A stretch of DNA of 64,000 nt from Myxococcaceae bacterium (lineage in GTDB: Bacteria > Myxococcota_A > Polyangia > Polyangiales > Ga0077539). Positions within the stretch are counted from its first letter, which is position 1. Every line of letters starts with the position of its first letter. The position numbers and the translations under genes were made by a program. Location: the NCBI GenBank assembly GCA_004297725.1, contig SCUS01000193.1, positions 62,001-126,000 of the forward strand. Reading direction: 5' to 3'. Shown here piece after piece: positions 33,121 through 40,990 of the stretch. The notes beneath the pieces were generated by a model. It saw only the letters and a program-made list of their open reading frames with translations, ran no database searches and was not told the DNA's origin.

Positions 33121-34176
33121 ATGCGTCGACTCCGTCCACCCCGCCGACGGCGTCCCCGGGCTCGCCCCGCCGCTCCCCTCACCCTCTCTCCCGACTGGCA
33201 GCTCTGGATCGCTGACAACCTCCTCGCGGGCGCTCCCCTCGACGAGCTCCTCTCGACGCTGCTGCGTCACGGCGTACCCCGCCCGGAGATCGACGCCCAG
33301 CTCGGCGCCATCCGCGCCTCGCCGGCCTTCCTCGCGGCGCAGCGCCACCTGCGCGCCGCCCGCCGCCTGGACCTCGTCGCCCGCCTCCACCAGCAGCTCG
33401 ACGCGACCCGCTCGCTCCCCCGCGCCATCGAGCGCGTCGCGGGCCTCGACGCCGAGCGCTTCTTCGATCGCTACTACGCCACCAACACCCCGGTGGTGCT
33501 CACCGACGTGGTCACCGCGTGGCCCGCCTTCGGGCGCTGGACCCCGGCCTACCTGAAGGAGCGCTTCGGCGACGTGGAGGTCATGGCCGCCTTCGGCCGG
33601 GAGAGCGACCCCGACTACGACCTCCACACCCCCGCGCTCAGCCGCCCGGTGCGCTTCGGCGATTTCGTCGATCGGGTGCTCGCCGCCGGGGAGAGCAACG
33701 ACCTCTACCTGGTCGCCAACAACCGCAACTCCGACCGCGACGGGCTGCGCGCCCTCTTCGACGACGTCACCCTCCCCGAAGGATGGCTCGATCCCGCGCG
33801 ACTCCAGGGGTCCACCGCGTTCTGGTTCGGCCCGGGCGGAACGGTCACCCCGATGCACCACGACACCTCGAACATCCTCTTCGGCAACCTCTATGGGCAG
33901 AAGCGCTTCCTGCTGGTGGCCCCCTGGGAGACCGCGCTGCTCCAGAGCACCCGCGGGGTGTACTCGCTCGTCGATCCGGAGAAGCCGGACCTCGAGCGCT
34001 TCCCCGGCTTCGCCCGCGCCACCGTGCGCGAGGTGGTGCTCTCCCCCGGCGAGATGCTCTTCATCCCGGTCGGGTGGTGGCACCACGTGCGAGCGCTCTC
34101 GCTGAGCATCAACCTCGCGTTCACCAACTTCGTGCGAGACAACGCCTTCGACTGGTTTCGCCCGGGCGAGCGGTAG
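33121..34176 (+). CDS. JmjC/cupin-8-type 2OG-Fe oxygenase
   Basis: This 351-residue protein has an Arg/Pro-rich N-terminus, a helical region to about residue 100 and a cupin-8/JmjC domain in the C-terminal 230 residues. The HxD metal pair is in TPMHHDTSNILFGN, a Lys (GQKRF) follows at the 2OG-binding position, and the distal His is in GWWHHVRAL followed by SINLAFTNF. Members hydroxylate proteins or small molecules, such as ribosomal-protein oxygenases and hypoxia-factor-type hydroxylases. The substrate here is unknown. The frame opens nine bases after the repeat lipoprotein. Confidence 0.88.
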   Translation: MRRLRPPRRRRPRARPAAPLTLSPDWQLWIADNLLAGAPLDELLSTLLRHGVPRPEIDAQLGAIRASPAFLAAQRHLRAARRLDLVARLHQQLDATRSLPRAIERVAGLDAERFFDRYYATNTPVVLTDVVTAWPAFGRWTPAYLKERFGDVEVMAAFGRESDPDYDLHTPALSRPVRFGDFVDRVLAAGESNDLYLVANNRNSDRDGLRALFDDVTLPEGWLDPARLQGSTAFWFGPGGTVTPMHHDTSNILFGNLYGQKRFLLVAPWETALLQSTRGVYSLVDPEKPDLERFPGFARATVREVVLSPGEMLFIPVGWWHHVRALSLSINLAFTNFVRDNAFDWFRPGER

Positions 34177-34220
34177 CGCGCGGTCGACCCTCCGCGCCGC
34201 CCACGAGAGATTCACACCCC

Positions 34221-35411
34221 ATGACGAAGCCTTCGACGCAGAGGAGTCGGTGGAGCGCGCGGTCGCGATGGCCGGCGGCGTGGATGGCCCTCCTGGGCGG
34301 CTGCGGCGCGCGCACCGGGCTCAACCTCCCCGACGTCGCGACCTTCCCCGATGTGAGCGACGCGGCCGACGTGACCGACGCGGCCGACGTGCGCGACGTG
34401 CTGCTGCCGCCGATGTGCATCCCAGGGCGCTTCACCCTGACGCAGCGCGGGGCCGACATGATGCTGGTGATCGACCGCTCCGGCTCGATGGGCCAGCGCC
34501 TCGGCGGAGGGCGCTCGGGATCGTCCAAGTGGGTGCTCCTCCGAGACGCCCTCTCCGCGACGCTCCCGGCCTTCCAGGAGCGCATCCGCGTGGGCGCCCT
34601 CTTCTACCCGCAGGAGGGCGCCGACACCCGGCTCGCGACCTGCGCGCTGGCCAACGTCCCCAGCGTCGACATCAACCCCGGCAACGGCACCGCCGCCCGG
34701 GTGATCGGGGTCTTCGACAGCACCGACCCCGGCGGCAGCACCCCCACCGCAGCGGCGCTGCTGCGCGCGTACAACTACCTGGTGCGCAACCCCAACCGCG
34801 CTCGCGCCCGCTACCTGGTGCTGGCCACCGACGGCGGCCCCAACTGCAACGCCGCGCTCGACGCCGCGAGCTGTGTCTGCGTGGGCGGCGGCGGACCCTT
34901 CGGCGCCGGCTCGTGCCGACGCGACACCAACGGCCAGCGGTGCCTCGACCGGGAGCGCACCGTGAGCGAGATCGCCCAGCTCGCGGCCAACCCGATCGCG
35001 TCGATACCGACCTTCGTGATCGGGCTCGCGGACGAGACCGACCCCAACTACGCCGCGACGCTCACGGCGATGGCCGTCGCCGGGGGGAGGCCCTTCGTGT
35101 CGTCGTCGGGCTACGCGACCTACTACAACGTCGAGCGCGCGGAGGACCTCACCCGCGCCTTCACCACCATCCAGAACACCGTGTCGCGCTGCTCCTTCGT
35201 GACGCCGTCGCGCCCCGAGGAGATGGGGTCGATCGTGATCACCGCGGGCGGGGCGACGGTCGCGCTCGATGCCACCCACCGCGACGGATGGGACTGGACC
35301 GACCGCGCCTTCGGGGAGATCACCTTCTTCGGCGCGGCGTGCGAGCGGGTGATCGCCTCGCGCACCACCGAGGTGCAGGCGACGGTGGAGTGCGTGAACG
35401 ATGGCGGCTGA
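34221..35411 (+). CDS. VWA-domain lipoprotein
   Basis: This 396-residue predicted lipoprotein (lipobox LGGC) has an Asp/Ala/Val linker and then a von Willebrand factor A domain. The metal-ion site is DRSGSM with the later Thr in DPGGSTPTAAAL and Asp in LATDGGPNC. VWA domains bind protein ligands through a bound divalent cation. A Cys-rich insertion follows the ATDGG strand, and the C-terminal 110 residues are a separate beta domain with two cysteines. A Cys-rich lipoprotein gene overlaps its last codons, so the two are coupled. Surface adhesion is plausible. Confidence 0.9.
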   Translation: MTKPSTQRSRWSARSRWPAAWMALLGGCGARTGLNLPDVATFPDVSDAADVTDAADVRDVLLPPMCIPGRFTLTQRGADMMLVIDRSGSMGQRLGGGRSGSSKWVLLRDALSATLPAFQERIRVGALFYPQEGADTRLATCALANVPSVDINPGNGTAARVIGVFDSTDPGGSTPTAAALLRAYNYLVRNPNRARARYLVLATDGGPNCNAALDAASCVCVGGGGPFGAGSCRRDTNGQRCLDRERTVSEIAQLAANPIASIPTFVIGLADETDPNYAATLTAMAVAGGRPFVSSSGYATYYNVERAEDLTRAFTTIQNTVSRCSFVTPSRPEEMGSIVITAGGATVALDATHRDGWDWTDRAFGEITFFGAACERVIASRTTEVQATVECVNDGG

Positions 35412-35919
35412 ACCGCGGCGCGGGTGGATGGCGGCGCTGCTGGCGCTCGCCCTGGTGGACTGCACCCCCGGGGGAGAGTGCTCCCCGGGGACGTCGCGTC
35501 CGTGCTCGCGCTCGCTCGACGGCGGGGTCACCCAGGCGGGCTACCAGTCGTGCGAGGCGTCCCGAGAGTGGAGCGCGTGCGTCTCCGTCGGCGGGTGCCG
35601 CGCGGGCGGGGCGGCGCTGCCGATCTACTCCCGCTGCACCGGCGACGACCAGTGCGGCCCGGAGGGGTGCGCGTTCTGCACCAACTTCGAGGGGGTCGAC
35701 AACCCGCGCGGACACAGCGTGTGCGAGGTGTACTGCCAGTCCGACGCGGAGTGCGCGCCCACCACGCCGAGCGTCGCGGTGACCCCGCGCTGCGTGCTGG
35801 GCCAGTGCGCCCTGCTCTGCCGCGCAGGATCGACCTGCCCGAGAGACTCCCAGTGCCTCAGATGGGCCGGCGAGGCGCAGGCGAGCGCCTTCCCGGGCTA
35901 CCAGGGGCTCTGCGAGTAG
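35401..35919 (+). CDS. Cys-rich lipoprotein
   Basis: This 172-residue protein has an ATG overlapping the VWA gene by 11 bases. It has a short hydrophobic signal (WMAALLALALVDC) with an atypical lipobox LVDC. The mature part has about 15 cysteines in spaced pairs such as CAFC, CEVYC, CVLGQCALLC, suggesting a disulfide-bonded surface module. No known family. Translational coupling to the VWA lipoprotein suggests the two form a complex. Confidence 0.75.
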   Translation: MAAEPRRGWMAALLALALVDCTPGGECSPGTSRPCSRSLDGGVTQAGYQSCEASREWSACVSVGGCRAGGAALPIYSRCTGDDQCGPEGCAFCTNFEGVDNPRGHSVCEVYCQSDAECAPTTPSVAVTPRCVLGQCALLCRAGSTCPRDSQCLRWAGEAQASAFPGYQGLCE

Positions 35920-35969
35920 GGAGAGCCTCTTCCGCCCCGCCAGGCTCTCGAACCACGGAGGTACACGCG

Positions 35970-36242
35970 ATGTCCACGATGCTGCTCATCACCCATGAAG
36001 TCCGCGACTACGATGCATGGAAGCCGGGCTTCGACGCCAACCAGGCGGCGCGCGACGCGGCGGGCTTCACCCTGGCCTTCGTCGGCCAGGACTCGGTGAA
36101 CCCCAACATCGTCCACGCCGGGTTTCATGTGCCCTCGGCCACCGCGGCGCACGCCTTCCTCGAGAGCCCCGGCCTGAAGGAGGCGATGGCCGCGGCGGGC
36201 GTGATCAGCGAGCTCGACGCGCGCATCGTCGAGATCGCCTGA
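35970..36242 (+). CDS. Small dimeric alpha/beta-barrel protein (DUF3764/ABM-like)
   Basis: This 90-residue cytoplasmic protein begins MSTMLLITHEVRDYDAWK, with a beta-alpha-beta pattern and a YDAWKPGFD motif typical of ferredoxin-like dimeric barrels, and a final LKEAMAAAGV helix. DUF3764 or the antibiotic-biosynthesis-monooxygenase clan are the closest ideas. GGAGG sits about ten bases before the ATG. No catalytic residues are obvious. The stop codon lies within a 9-bp hairpin stem. Confidence 0.65.
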   Translation: MSTMLLITHEVRDYDAWKPGFDANQAARDAAGFTLAFVGQDSVNPNIVHAGFHVPSATAAHAFLESPGLKEAMAAAGVISELDARIVEIA

Positions 36243-36260
36243 GCGGCCCTGCAGGCGATC
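36233..36260 (+). terminator. Hairpin overlapping the stop of the small barrel gene
   Basis: GATCGCCTG (36233-36241) pairs perfectly with CAGGCGATC (36252-36260) around a ten-base loop. It is well placed as a terminator for the short gene. Confidence 0.5.
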
Positions 36261-36333
36261 GCCGGAGGAGGCGCGACGCACCGCTGGACCGCCCCGAGGC
36301 CATGCACTAACCCTCCGGCGGAGGTCATCGCCG

Positions 36334-37587
36334 ATGCTGCCTGCGCCCGAGGACTACCCCTTTCTCTTCATCAACCACGGGACGCCCGCCGTCGACTCGG
36401 TGGGCAAGTGCGAGGAGGTCTTCCTGTGGTTCCGCGGCGCCGTCGCTCCGGCCGATCGGGCGCGCATCGAGGCCGGCGTCCCCTCGCCGCTCCGCCGCTT
36501 CTGGCACTGGGACCGTGAGTTCTGCTACTTCGGCAGCGAAGGGGACATGTACGAGTTCGCGGTGCTCCAGGACTACACCCCGGAGCCCGTGCGCAGCGCG
36601 CTGCGGGGCGCCGATCCGACGCGCGACCCGAAGGCCTGGCACCGCCATTACCAGCAGGCGACGGCCCTCTTCGAGGAGGCCATCGAGGCCTTCGCCGCCG
36701 ACCTCGAGCGCTGGGTCCACGAGGTGCACGGCATCGCTCCCATCGCGGTGTTCTGGGGTCCCGGTGCGTCCGCCGAGGACGACCCGTGGCACCGCTGGAG
36801 CGTCGCCGCCTTCGCGACCGCGATGGGCGAGCGCCTGCGCCGCTACGTCCCCGAGCGAGGCGGCGCCGAGACCCTCGACTGGATCCGCGACCGCACCGCC
36901 CACCTGCTCGTCGCTCCCTCGAAGCGCTCCAAGCGAGGCGCTCCGCTCGACGAGGCGCGCGCCATCGCCGCCCTCGACGAGGCCTGCCGCCGCGCTCGAC
37001 CGAAGGAGTACGTCCCCCGGCTCAGCTACGACGAGGGCGAGGTGCTCCGCAACGGCGAGCTCATCGCCTCCTTCGTGGGCAGCGCCCGGGGGTGGTCCTC
37101 CCGGCTGGAGCGCCTCGCTCCGCTGAGCCAGCTCACCTTCCTCGCCAGCTACGACGTCGACCACGCCCGACTGCTGCGCGCGTACCCCGCGCTGCCCGAT
37201 CGGGTGCGCGCGCTCGTCGAGGCCCTCGCTCCCGACGAGCGCCGCTCCGCGCTGCCGCTGCTGGTGATGCTGGCGCAGACGCTCACCCGCGACACCCCGG
37301 CCTTCGATCACCTCCGCCGCAAGTCCGGCGAGCTCGCGGCGCAGGTGCTCCGCGCGGGATTCGATCAGCCCGGCTGCCGGGGCGCCACCTTCGCGCGGGC
37401 CTCGCGCTACCTCCGCTGGGCCCGCTGCTTCAAGGAGGCGAGGGCGATGGCCGAGGAGGGCCTCTTCCGCTACGGCGAGCGACGGACGCTGGTGCGCGCG
37501 GCGCTCAAGGCCGCGAAGGCGATGGGCGACGAGAAGGCCGCCCGGAGGTACGAGGCCCGGCTGACGGCGCTGACGCCCGCGTCGTAG
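36334..37587 (+). CDS. Unknown cytoplasmic protein
   Basis: This 417-residue protein has a GGAGG site 9 bases before the ATG. It begins LPAPEDYPFLFINHGTPAVDS and later has FWHWDREFCYFGSEGDMYEF, then a mostly helical chain ending in a TPR-like ARAMAEEGLFRYGERRTL. There is no signal peptide. The aromatic-rich N-terminal third could be a binding domain. I recognise no family. The aminotransferase gene begins 45 bases later on the same strand. Confidence 0.65.
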   Translation: MLPAPEDYPFLFINHGTPAVDSVGKCEEVFLWFRGAVAPADRARIEAGVPSPLRRFWHWDREFCYFGSEGDMYEFAVLQDYTPEPVRSALRGADPTRDPKAWHRHYQQATALFEEAIEAFAADLERWVHEVHGIAPIAVFWGPGASAEDDPWHRWSVAAFATAMGERLRRYVPERGGAETLDWIRDRTAHLLVAPSKRSKRGAPLDEARAIAALDEACRRARPKEYVPRLSYDEGEVLRNGELIASFVGSARGWSSRLERLAPLSQLTFLASYDVDHARLLRAYPALPDRVRALVEALAPDERRSALPLLVMLAQTLTRDTPAFDHLRRKSGELAAQVLRAGFDQPGCRGATFARASRYLRWARCFKEARAMAEEGLFRYGERRTLVRAALKAAKAMGDEKAARRYEARLTALTPAS

Positions 37588-37632
37588 GGGCGCTTCCCCA
37601 GGGCGCCGCGGTGCTGCGATGCTGCGCCCCCG

Positions 37633-38817
37633 ATGCCACCGCTCTCCGTCTCCGCCAGGGCCATCCGCGCCAGCGTCTTCTCCGACCTCGCCCCCCGCCT
37701 CCAGGCCCACGCCGCCCGAGGCGGAACCCTCTTCCCCTTCCACATCGGCGACACCTGGCGGGCGCCCCCGGAGGCCGCGAGGCTCACCCGCTCGGTCAGC
37801 GACGACCCGTCGCTCTACCGCTATGGTCCGCTCGGGGGCGACCCCGCGCTTCTCTCGGCGATCGCCCGCTCGCTCGACGCCCGGGGCCGCGCGCTGCCCG
37901 ACCCGACGCCCGCCCACCTGCTGGTCGCCGCCGGGGCCACGCACGCCCTCTTCTGCGCCGCGAGGGCGATGCTCGACGCGGGCGACGAGGTGCTGGTGCT
38001 CTGCCCCTACTGGCCCCTCTCGGTGGGCGTGCTGCGCGCGGCGGGGGCGGTGCCCGTGGAGGTCGCGGTGCTGCCCGCGCTGGCGAGGGAGCCGGGCTTC
38101 GACCTCGCGGGAGCGCTCGCCGCGGCGTGCTCCGAGCGCACCCGGGCGATCTACCTCATCACCCCCAACAACCCCGACGGCTTCGTACTGCGGGCGGAGC
38201 ACCTCGAGGCCATCGCCGACGTCGCCCGGCGCCGCGACCTCTGGGTGATCGCCGACGAGGTCTACGCCGACTACGTCTTCGAGGGAGAGCACCGCTCCAT
38301 CGCGCGACTCCCCGGGATGGCCGGGCGCACGGTGACCGCGTACTCGCTCTCCAAGAGCCACGCGCTCGCGGGCCTGCGCGTCGGGTACATCGCCGGCCCG
38401 ACGGAGCTCATCGCCGCGGCGCGCAAGGTGGCGACGCACACGGTGTTCAATGTTCCGCTGGTGGCGCAGCGGTGCGCGGCGAGGGCCATCGAGGAGGGCG
38501 GAGGCTTCCTCGAGGAGGCGCGCGAGGCGTACCGCGAGGCGAGGGCGGTGACCGTGGCGGCGCTCTCGGGGAGAGGCGACTTCGTGGTGCCCGACGGGGG
38601 CTGCTACGTCTTCGTCGACCTGACCAGGGCCATCGGCGACGGGACGCCACTGGGGCTGCTGGAGCGGTGCATCGACGCGGGGGTGGCGCTGGCCCCGGGC
38701 GACGCCTTCGGCGCGGGCTACGAGCGCTACGCGCGGCTGTGCTACACGGCGGTGCCCCCGAGCGCGCTGGAGGAGGGCCTCGCGCGGCTGGTGGGCGTGC
38801 TCGATCGGGCGGGGTGA
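37633..38817 (+). CDS. PLP-dependent class I/II aminotransferase
   Basis: This 394-residue fold-type I aminotransferase has GATHALFCAA (cofactor phosphate region), the NNPDG motif in ITPNNPDGF, ADEVYADYVF (Asp that pairs with the PLP pyridine nitrogen and Tyr) and the Schiff-base Lys in YSLSKSHALAGLRVGY. The overall pattern fits the AspC/AlaT-type subgroup. The true donor and acceptor cannot be told. The stop is one base from the stop of the minus-strand PspB-like gene. Confidence 0.92.
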   Translation: MPPLSVSARAIRASVFSDLAPRLQAHAARGGTLFPFHIGDTWRAPPEAARLTRSVSDDPSLYRYGPLGGDPALLSAIARSLDARGRALPDPTPAHLLVAAGATHALFCAARAMLDAGDEVLVLCPYWPLSVGVLRAAGAVPVEVAVLPALAREPGFDLAGALAAACSERTRAIYLITPNNPDGFVLRAEHLEAIADVARRRDLWVIADEVYADYVFEGEHRSIARLPGMAGRTVTAYSLSKSHALAGLRVGYIAGPTELIAAARKVATHTVFNVPLVAQRCAARAIEEGGGFLEEAREAYREARAVTVAALSGRGDFVVPDGGCYVFVDLTRAIGDGTPLGLLERCIDAGVALAPGDAFGAGYERYARLCYTAVPPSALEEGLARLVGVLDRAG

Positions 38818-38818
38818 G

Positions 38819-39139
38819 TCAGCGCACGGCGCGGCGGGCGGCGGCGAGGGCGGCGGCGTCGTCCTCGGCGCTGGCCACCGCGGCGGCCTGGGCGGCCTCG
38901 ACGCGGACGCGGGTGCGGGCGTCCACCGGGGCGTCCATGGTCACGATGGACTCCAGCACCCCGACGCGCTCCGCCAGCTCGACCTTCTCCCGCTCCAGCC
39001 TGGCGAGTCGGTCTTCGAGCGCCCGGTGGCCCCCGGCGCCGGCCTCCAGCTCCAGCCGTCGCAGCTTGATCTTCGCCCACGACACGATGGCCGTGATCGG
39101 TACCGCGAACACGATGGCGACGATGAGCAGGTCAATCAT
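38819..39139 (-). CDS. PspB-like membrane coiled-coil protein
   Basis: This 106-residue protein has one N-terminal membrane helix (residues 3-19), then KIKLRR, so the remainder is probably cytoplasmic. It continues with a heptad-rich coiled coil (LEDRLARLEREKVELAERV) and LESIV, resembling PspB of the phage-shock response (ERI--LE-IL). An Ala-rich tail of about 35 residues follows. It lies 24 bases downstream of the putative type VI effector, exactly where an immunity gene usually sits, but the cytoplasmic topology does not suit protection against a periplasmic attack. Confidence 0.6.
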   Translation of the reverse strand: MIDLLIVAIVFAVPITAIVSWAKIKLRRLELEAGAGGHRALEDRLARLEREKVELAERVGVLESIVTMDAPVDARTRVRVEAAQAAAVASAEDDAAALAAARRAVR

Positions 39140-39163
39140 GGCGACGCCCCGGACTCTACGACA

Positions 39164-40411
39164 TCACACCGCGAGCGTGGTCACCCCGAGCCTGGCCAGC
39201 GAGGTGCGCAGGTTGGCCGCGAGCACGGCCTGGTCCGACCCCTTCGGGGCCGAGGCGTAGGTGCCCGCCTCGAGCTCCTTGATGGCGGCCTGCACCTCCT
39301 TGACGAAGCCCTCGGTGGCGATGGAGGGCAGCCTCCCGGTGACCCCCTCGGGCATCAGCGGAATGCCCGACTTCTTGATCACCGAGGCCACGGTGGCCTT
39401 CGTCCCGGGGCTCTTGCGCAGCTCCGCCTGCCAGTCGTCATACATGACCAGGTATTTGCTCGACACCACCAGGTAGGGGACCTCTTCCTTGTTGGGCGCC
39501 GCCTCCCAGCGCGCGCGGAAGTCGGTCTTGTAGCGGTCCGAGTCCCTGGCGTGGGCCAGCACGGTGCAGCCCGTCGACCAGTTCTTCACCACCCCGGAGT
39601 CGCCGTAGTCGAGCGACCAGTGGACGTGGATGGAGGTGTTCTCCTCGTCGGCCACGAAGAGCCACGGTTGGTTGCCGTTGCCCTCGTGCGCCTTGAGCAT
39701 CGCGTCCTTCACGTTGGTGAACACGTTGCGGGTCTTGGTGGCCTCGCGCGCCAGCCGGATGGTGGGCGCCGCGCCGGAGTACACCTGCAGCGCCCCGGCC
39801 TTGCCCTTGTGGCTGGTGGGCTTGGCTTTGTAGGCGTAGCCCTCCAGCAGCAGCGGCGTGCCGGTGGTGTCGCTCTCGTTGGCGCCCGGGTCGATGGTGC
39901 AGCGAAACACCTCGACGTGCTGGTCGATGCTCTGGCCCTCGTTGGTCCAGACCATGTAGAGCATGTCGTTGAACTTCACGACCGAGTTGTCCTTCCCGGT
40001 CTGCGCGTTGCCCTTCTCGTCGCGGGTGAAGCGGTCGGCGTTGCGGGTGACGGCGGAGAGGTCCTGCACCCCGGTGATGGCGGCGGTCTCGCCCACGGCG
40101 TTGGCCGCGGCCTTCTCCTTCTTCACCATGTCCTCGGCCTCGGCGCCGGCCCCGTCGGCGAAGGTCGACTCCCGCACCCCCAGCAGCGCCACCTTCTTCG
40201 GGTCGCTCGGGACCTCCAGCCCGAAGGCCTTGTAGACCAGCTCGACCCAGTTGTAGACCGAGTGCTCCACCACGCTGCGCGCCTTGCCGTTGGGCGCCCC
40301 CTGGAAGGCCCCGTTGGTCTTCCCCCCGCCCTTCGCGGGCGGCGTCACCACGTGGTCCTTGGGGCGCGGCCGGGGCCGCGGGACGGGGTCGGGCTTGAGG
40401 CGGTCGTTCAT
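39164..40411 (-). CDS. Putative type VI effector with peptidoglycan-targeting domain
   Basis: This 415-residue protein has a Pro/Arg-rich start and a charged linker; residues about 40-320 hold a domain seen in phage and secreted lysis proteins. It has FNDMLYMVWTNEG and FRCTIDPGAN, then LLEGYAYKAKPTSHKGKAGAL, and ends with SIHVHWSLDYG and NWSTGCTVL. The His upstream and SxGC pattern resemble the L,D-transpeptidase-like site (H-x-n-SxGC). It follows PAAR by 23 bases in the vgrG operon and lacks a signal peptide, as expected for T6SS cargo. I infer cleavage or modification of peptidoglycan in target cells. The exact chemistry is unproven. Confidence 0.6.
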   Translation of the reverse strand: MNDRLKPDPVPRPRPRPKDHVVTPPAKGGGKTNGAFQGAPNGKARSVVEHSVYNWVELVYKAFGLEVPSDPKKVALLGVRESTFADGAGAEAEDMVKKEKAAANAVGETAAITGVQDLSAVTRNADRFTRDEKGNAQTGKDNSVVKFNDMLYMVWTNEGQSIDQHVEVFRCTIDPGANESDTTGTPLLLEGYAYKAKPTSHKGKAGALQVYSGAAPTIRLAREATKTRNVFTNVKDAMLKAHEGNGNQPWLFVADEENTSIHVHWSLDYGDSGVVKNWSTGCTVLAHARDSDRYKTDFRARWEAAPNKEEVPYLVVSSKYLVMYDDWQAELRKSPGTKATVASVIKKSGIPLMPEGVTGRLPSIATEGFVKEVQAAIKELEAGTYASAPKGSDQAVLAANLRTSLARLGVTTLAV

Positions 40412-40434
40412 CTCGCTCGCGGCTCCACGCAGGG

Positions 40435-40974
40435 TCAGTCGGTGGTGAATCTCTGCAGCGGCTTGAGCACCAGCACCGCCGCGTCTTTACAGAGACCGGT
40501 AAGCGTCACCTCCCCGGAGAACTCCTGGTCGGGCCACTTCTTGTGGGGACACACGATGTGCACGACGGCCCTCCCGATGGCCCTCCCCATCGCGTCCGTG
40601 TAGTCGATGTCCATGGTCTGGTCGTGCGCCACCGCCACAGCGACGCCGCCCGCGAGGTCGCCGATGAGCACGTCGCCGCTCCCGGTCTCCAGCGCCCCGC
40701 TGCCGCCGCAGTGCGCCACGTCGTCGCCCACCCGGTGCGCCCGCTGCCCGTTGATGAACACCCCCGGCGCGCCGCCCACGGCCTGCCACTGGTTGGGCCC
40801 GCAGCACGCCCCGTGCGCCCCCCGGTCGCCCACCCGCAGCGCCTCGCGCCCGTTGATCTTCACGTCGGGCGATCCCTCCACCGCGGGGCCGATCACGTCG
40901 TGCGGGCACGCCGGGCAGCCGTGCGAGTCCGCCGGGCAGTGGGCCTGATCGCCCTTCCTTCCTGCTTGCGCCAT
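40435..40974 (-). CDS. PAAR-domain T6SS spike-tip protein
   Basis: This 179-residue protein has a DUF4150/PAAR-type domain over residues 5-120: repeated V-(x)-GVFINGQRAHRVGD and a GSGDVLIG pattern, with Cys and His (CPADSHGCPACPH, HGACC, AHCGG) suited to binding the zinc at the cone tip. A further 60 residues with VVHIVCPHKKWPDQEF may help hold cargo. It lies between VgrG and the effector, so it should sharpen the VgrG trimer and carry the effector. Confidence 0.9.
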   Translation of the reverse strand: MAQAGRKGDQAHCPADSHGCPACPHDVIGPAVEGSPDVKINGREALRVGDRGAHGACCGPNQWQAVGGAPGVFINGQRAHRVGDDVAHCGGSGALETGSGDVLIGDLAGGVAVAVAHDQTMDIDYTDAMGRAIGRAVVHIVCPHKKWPDQEFSGEVTLTGLCKDAAVLVLKPLQRFTTD

Positions 40975-40990
40975 CGGTGCCTCCTCCCGC

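Noticed and set aside
38819..39139. Classical periplasmic immunity protein for the T6SS effector
   Set aside because: The positive-inside pattern puts the bulk of the protein in the cytoplasm and it resembles PspB, so only its position supports immunity.
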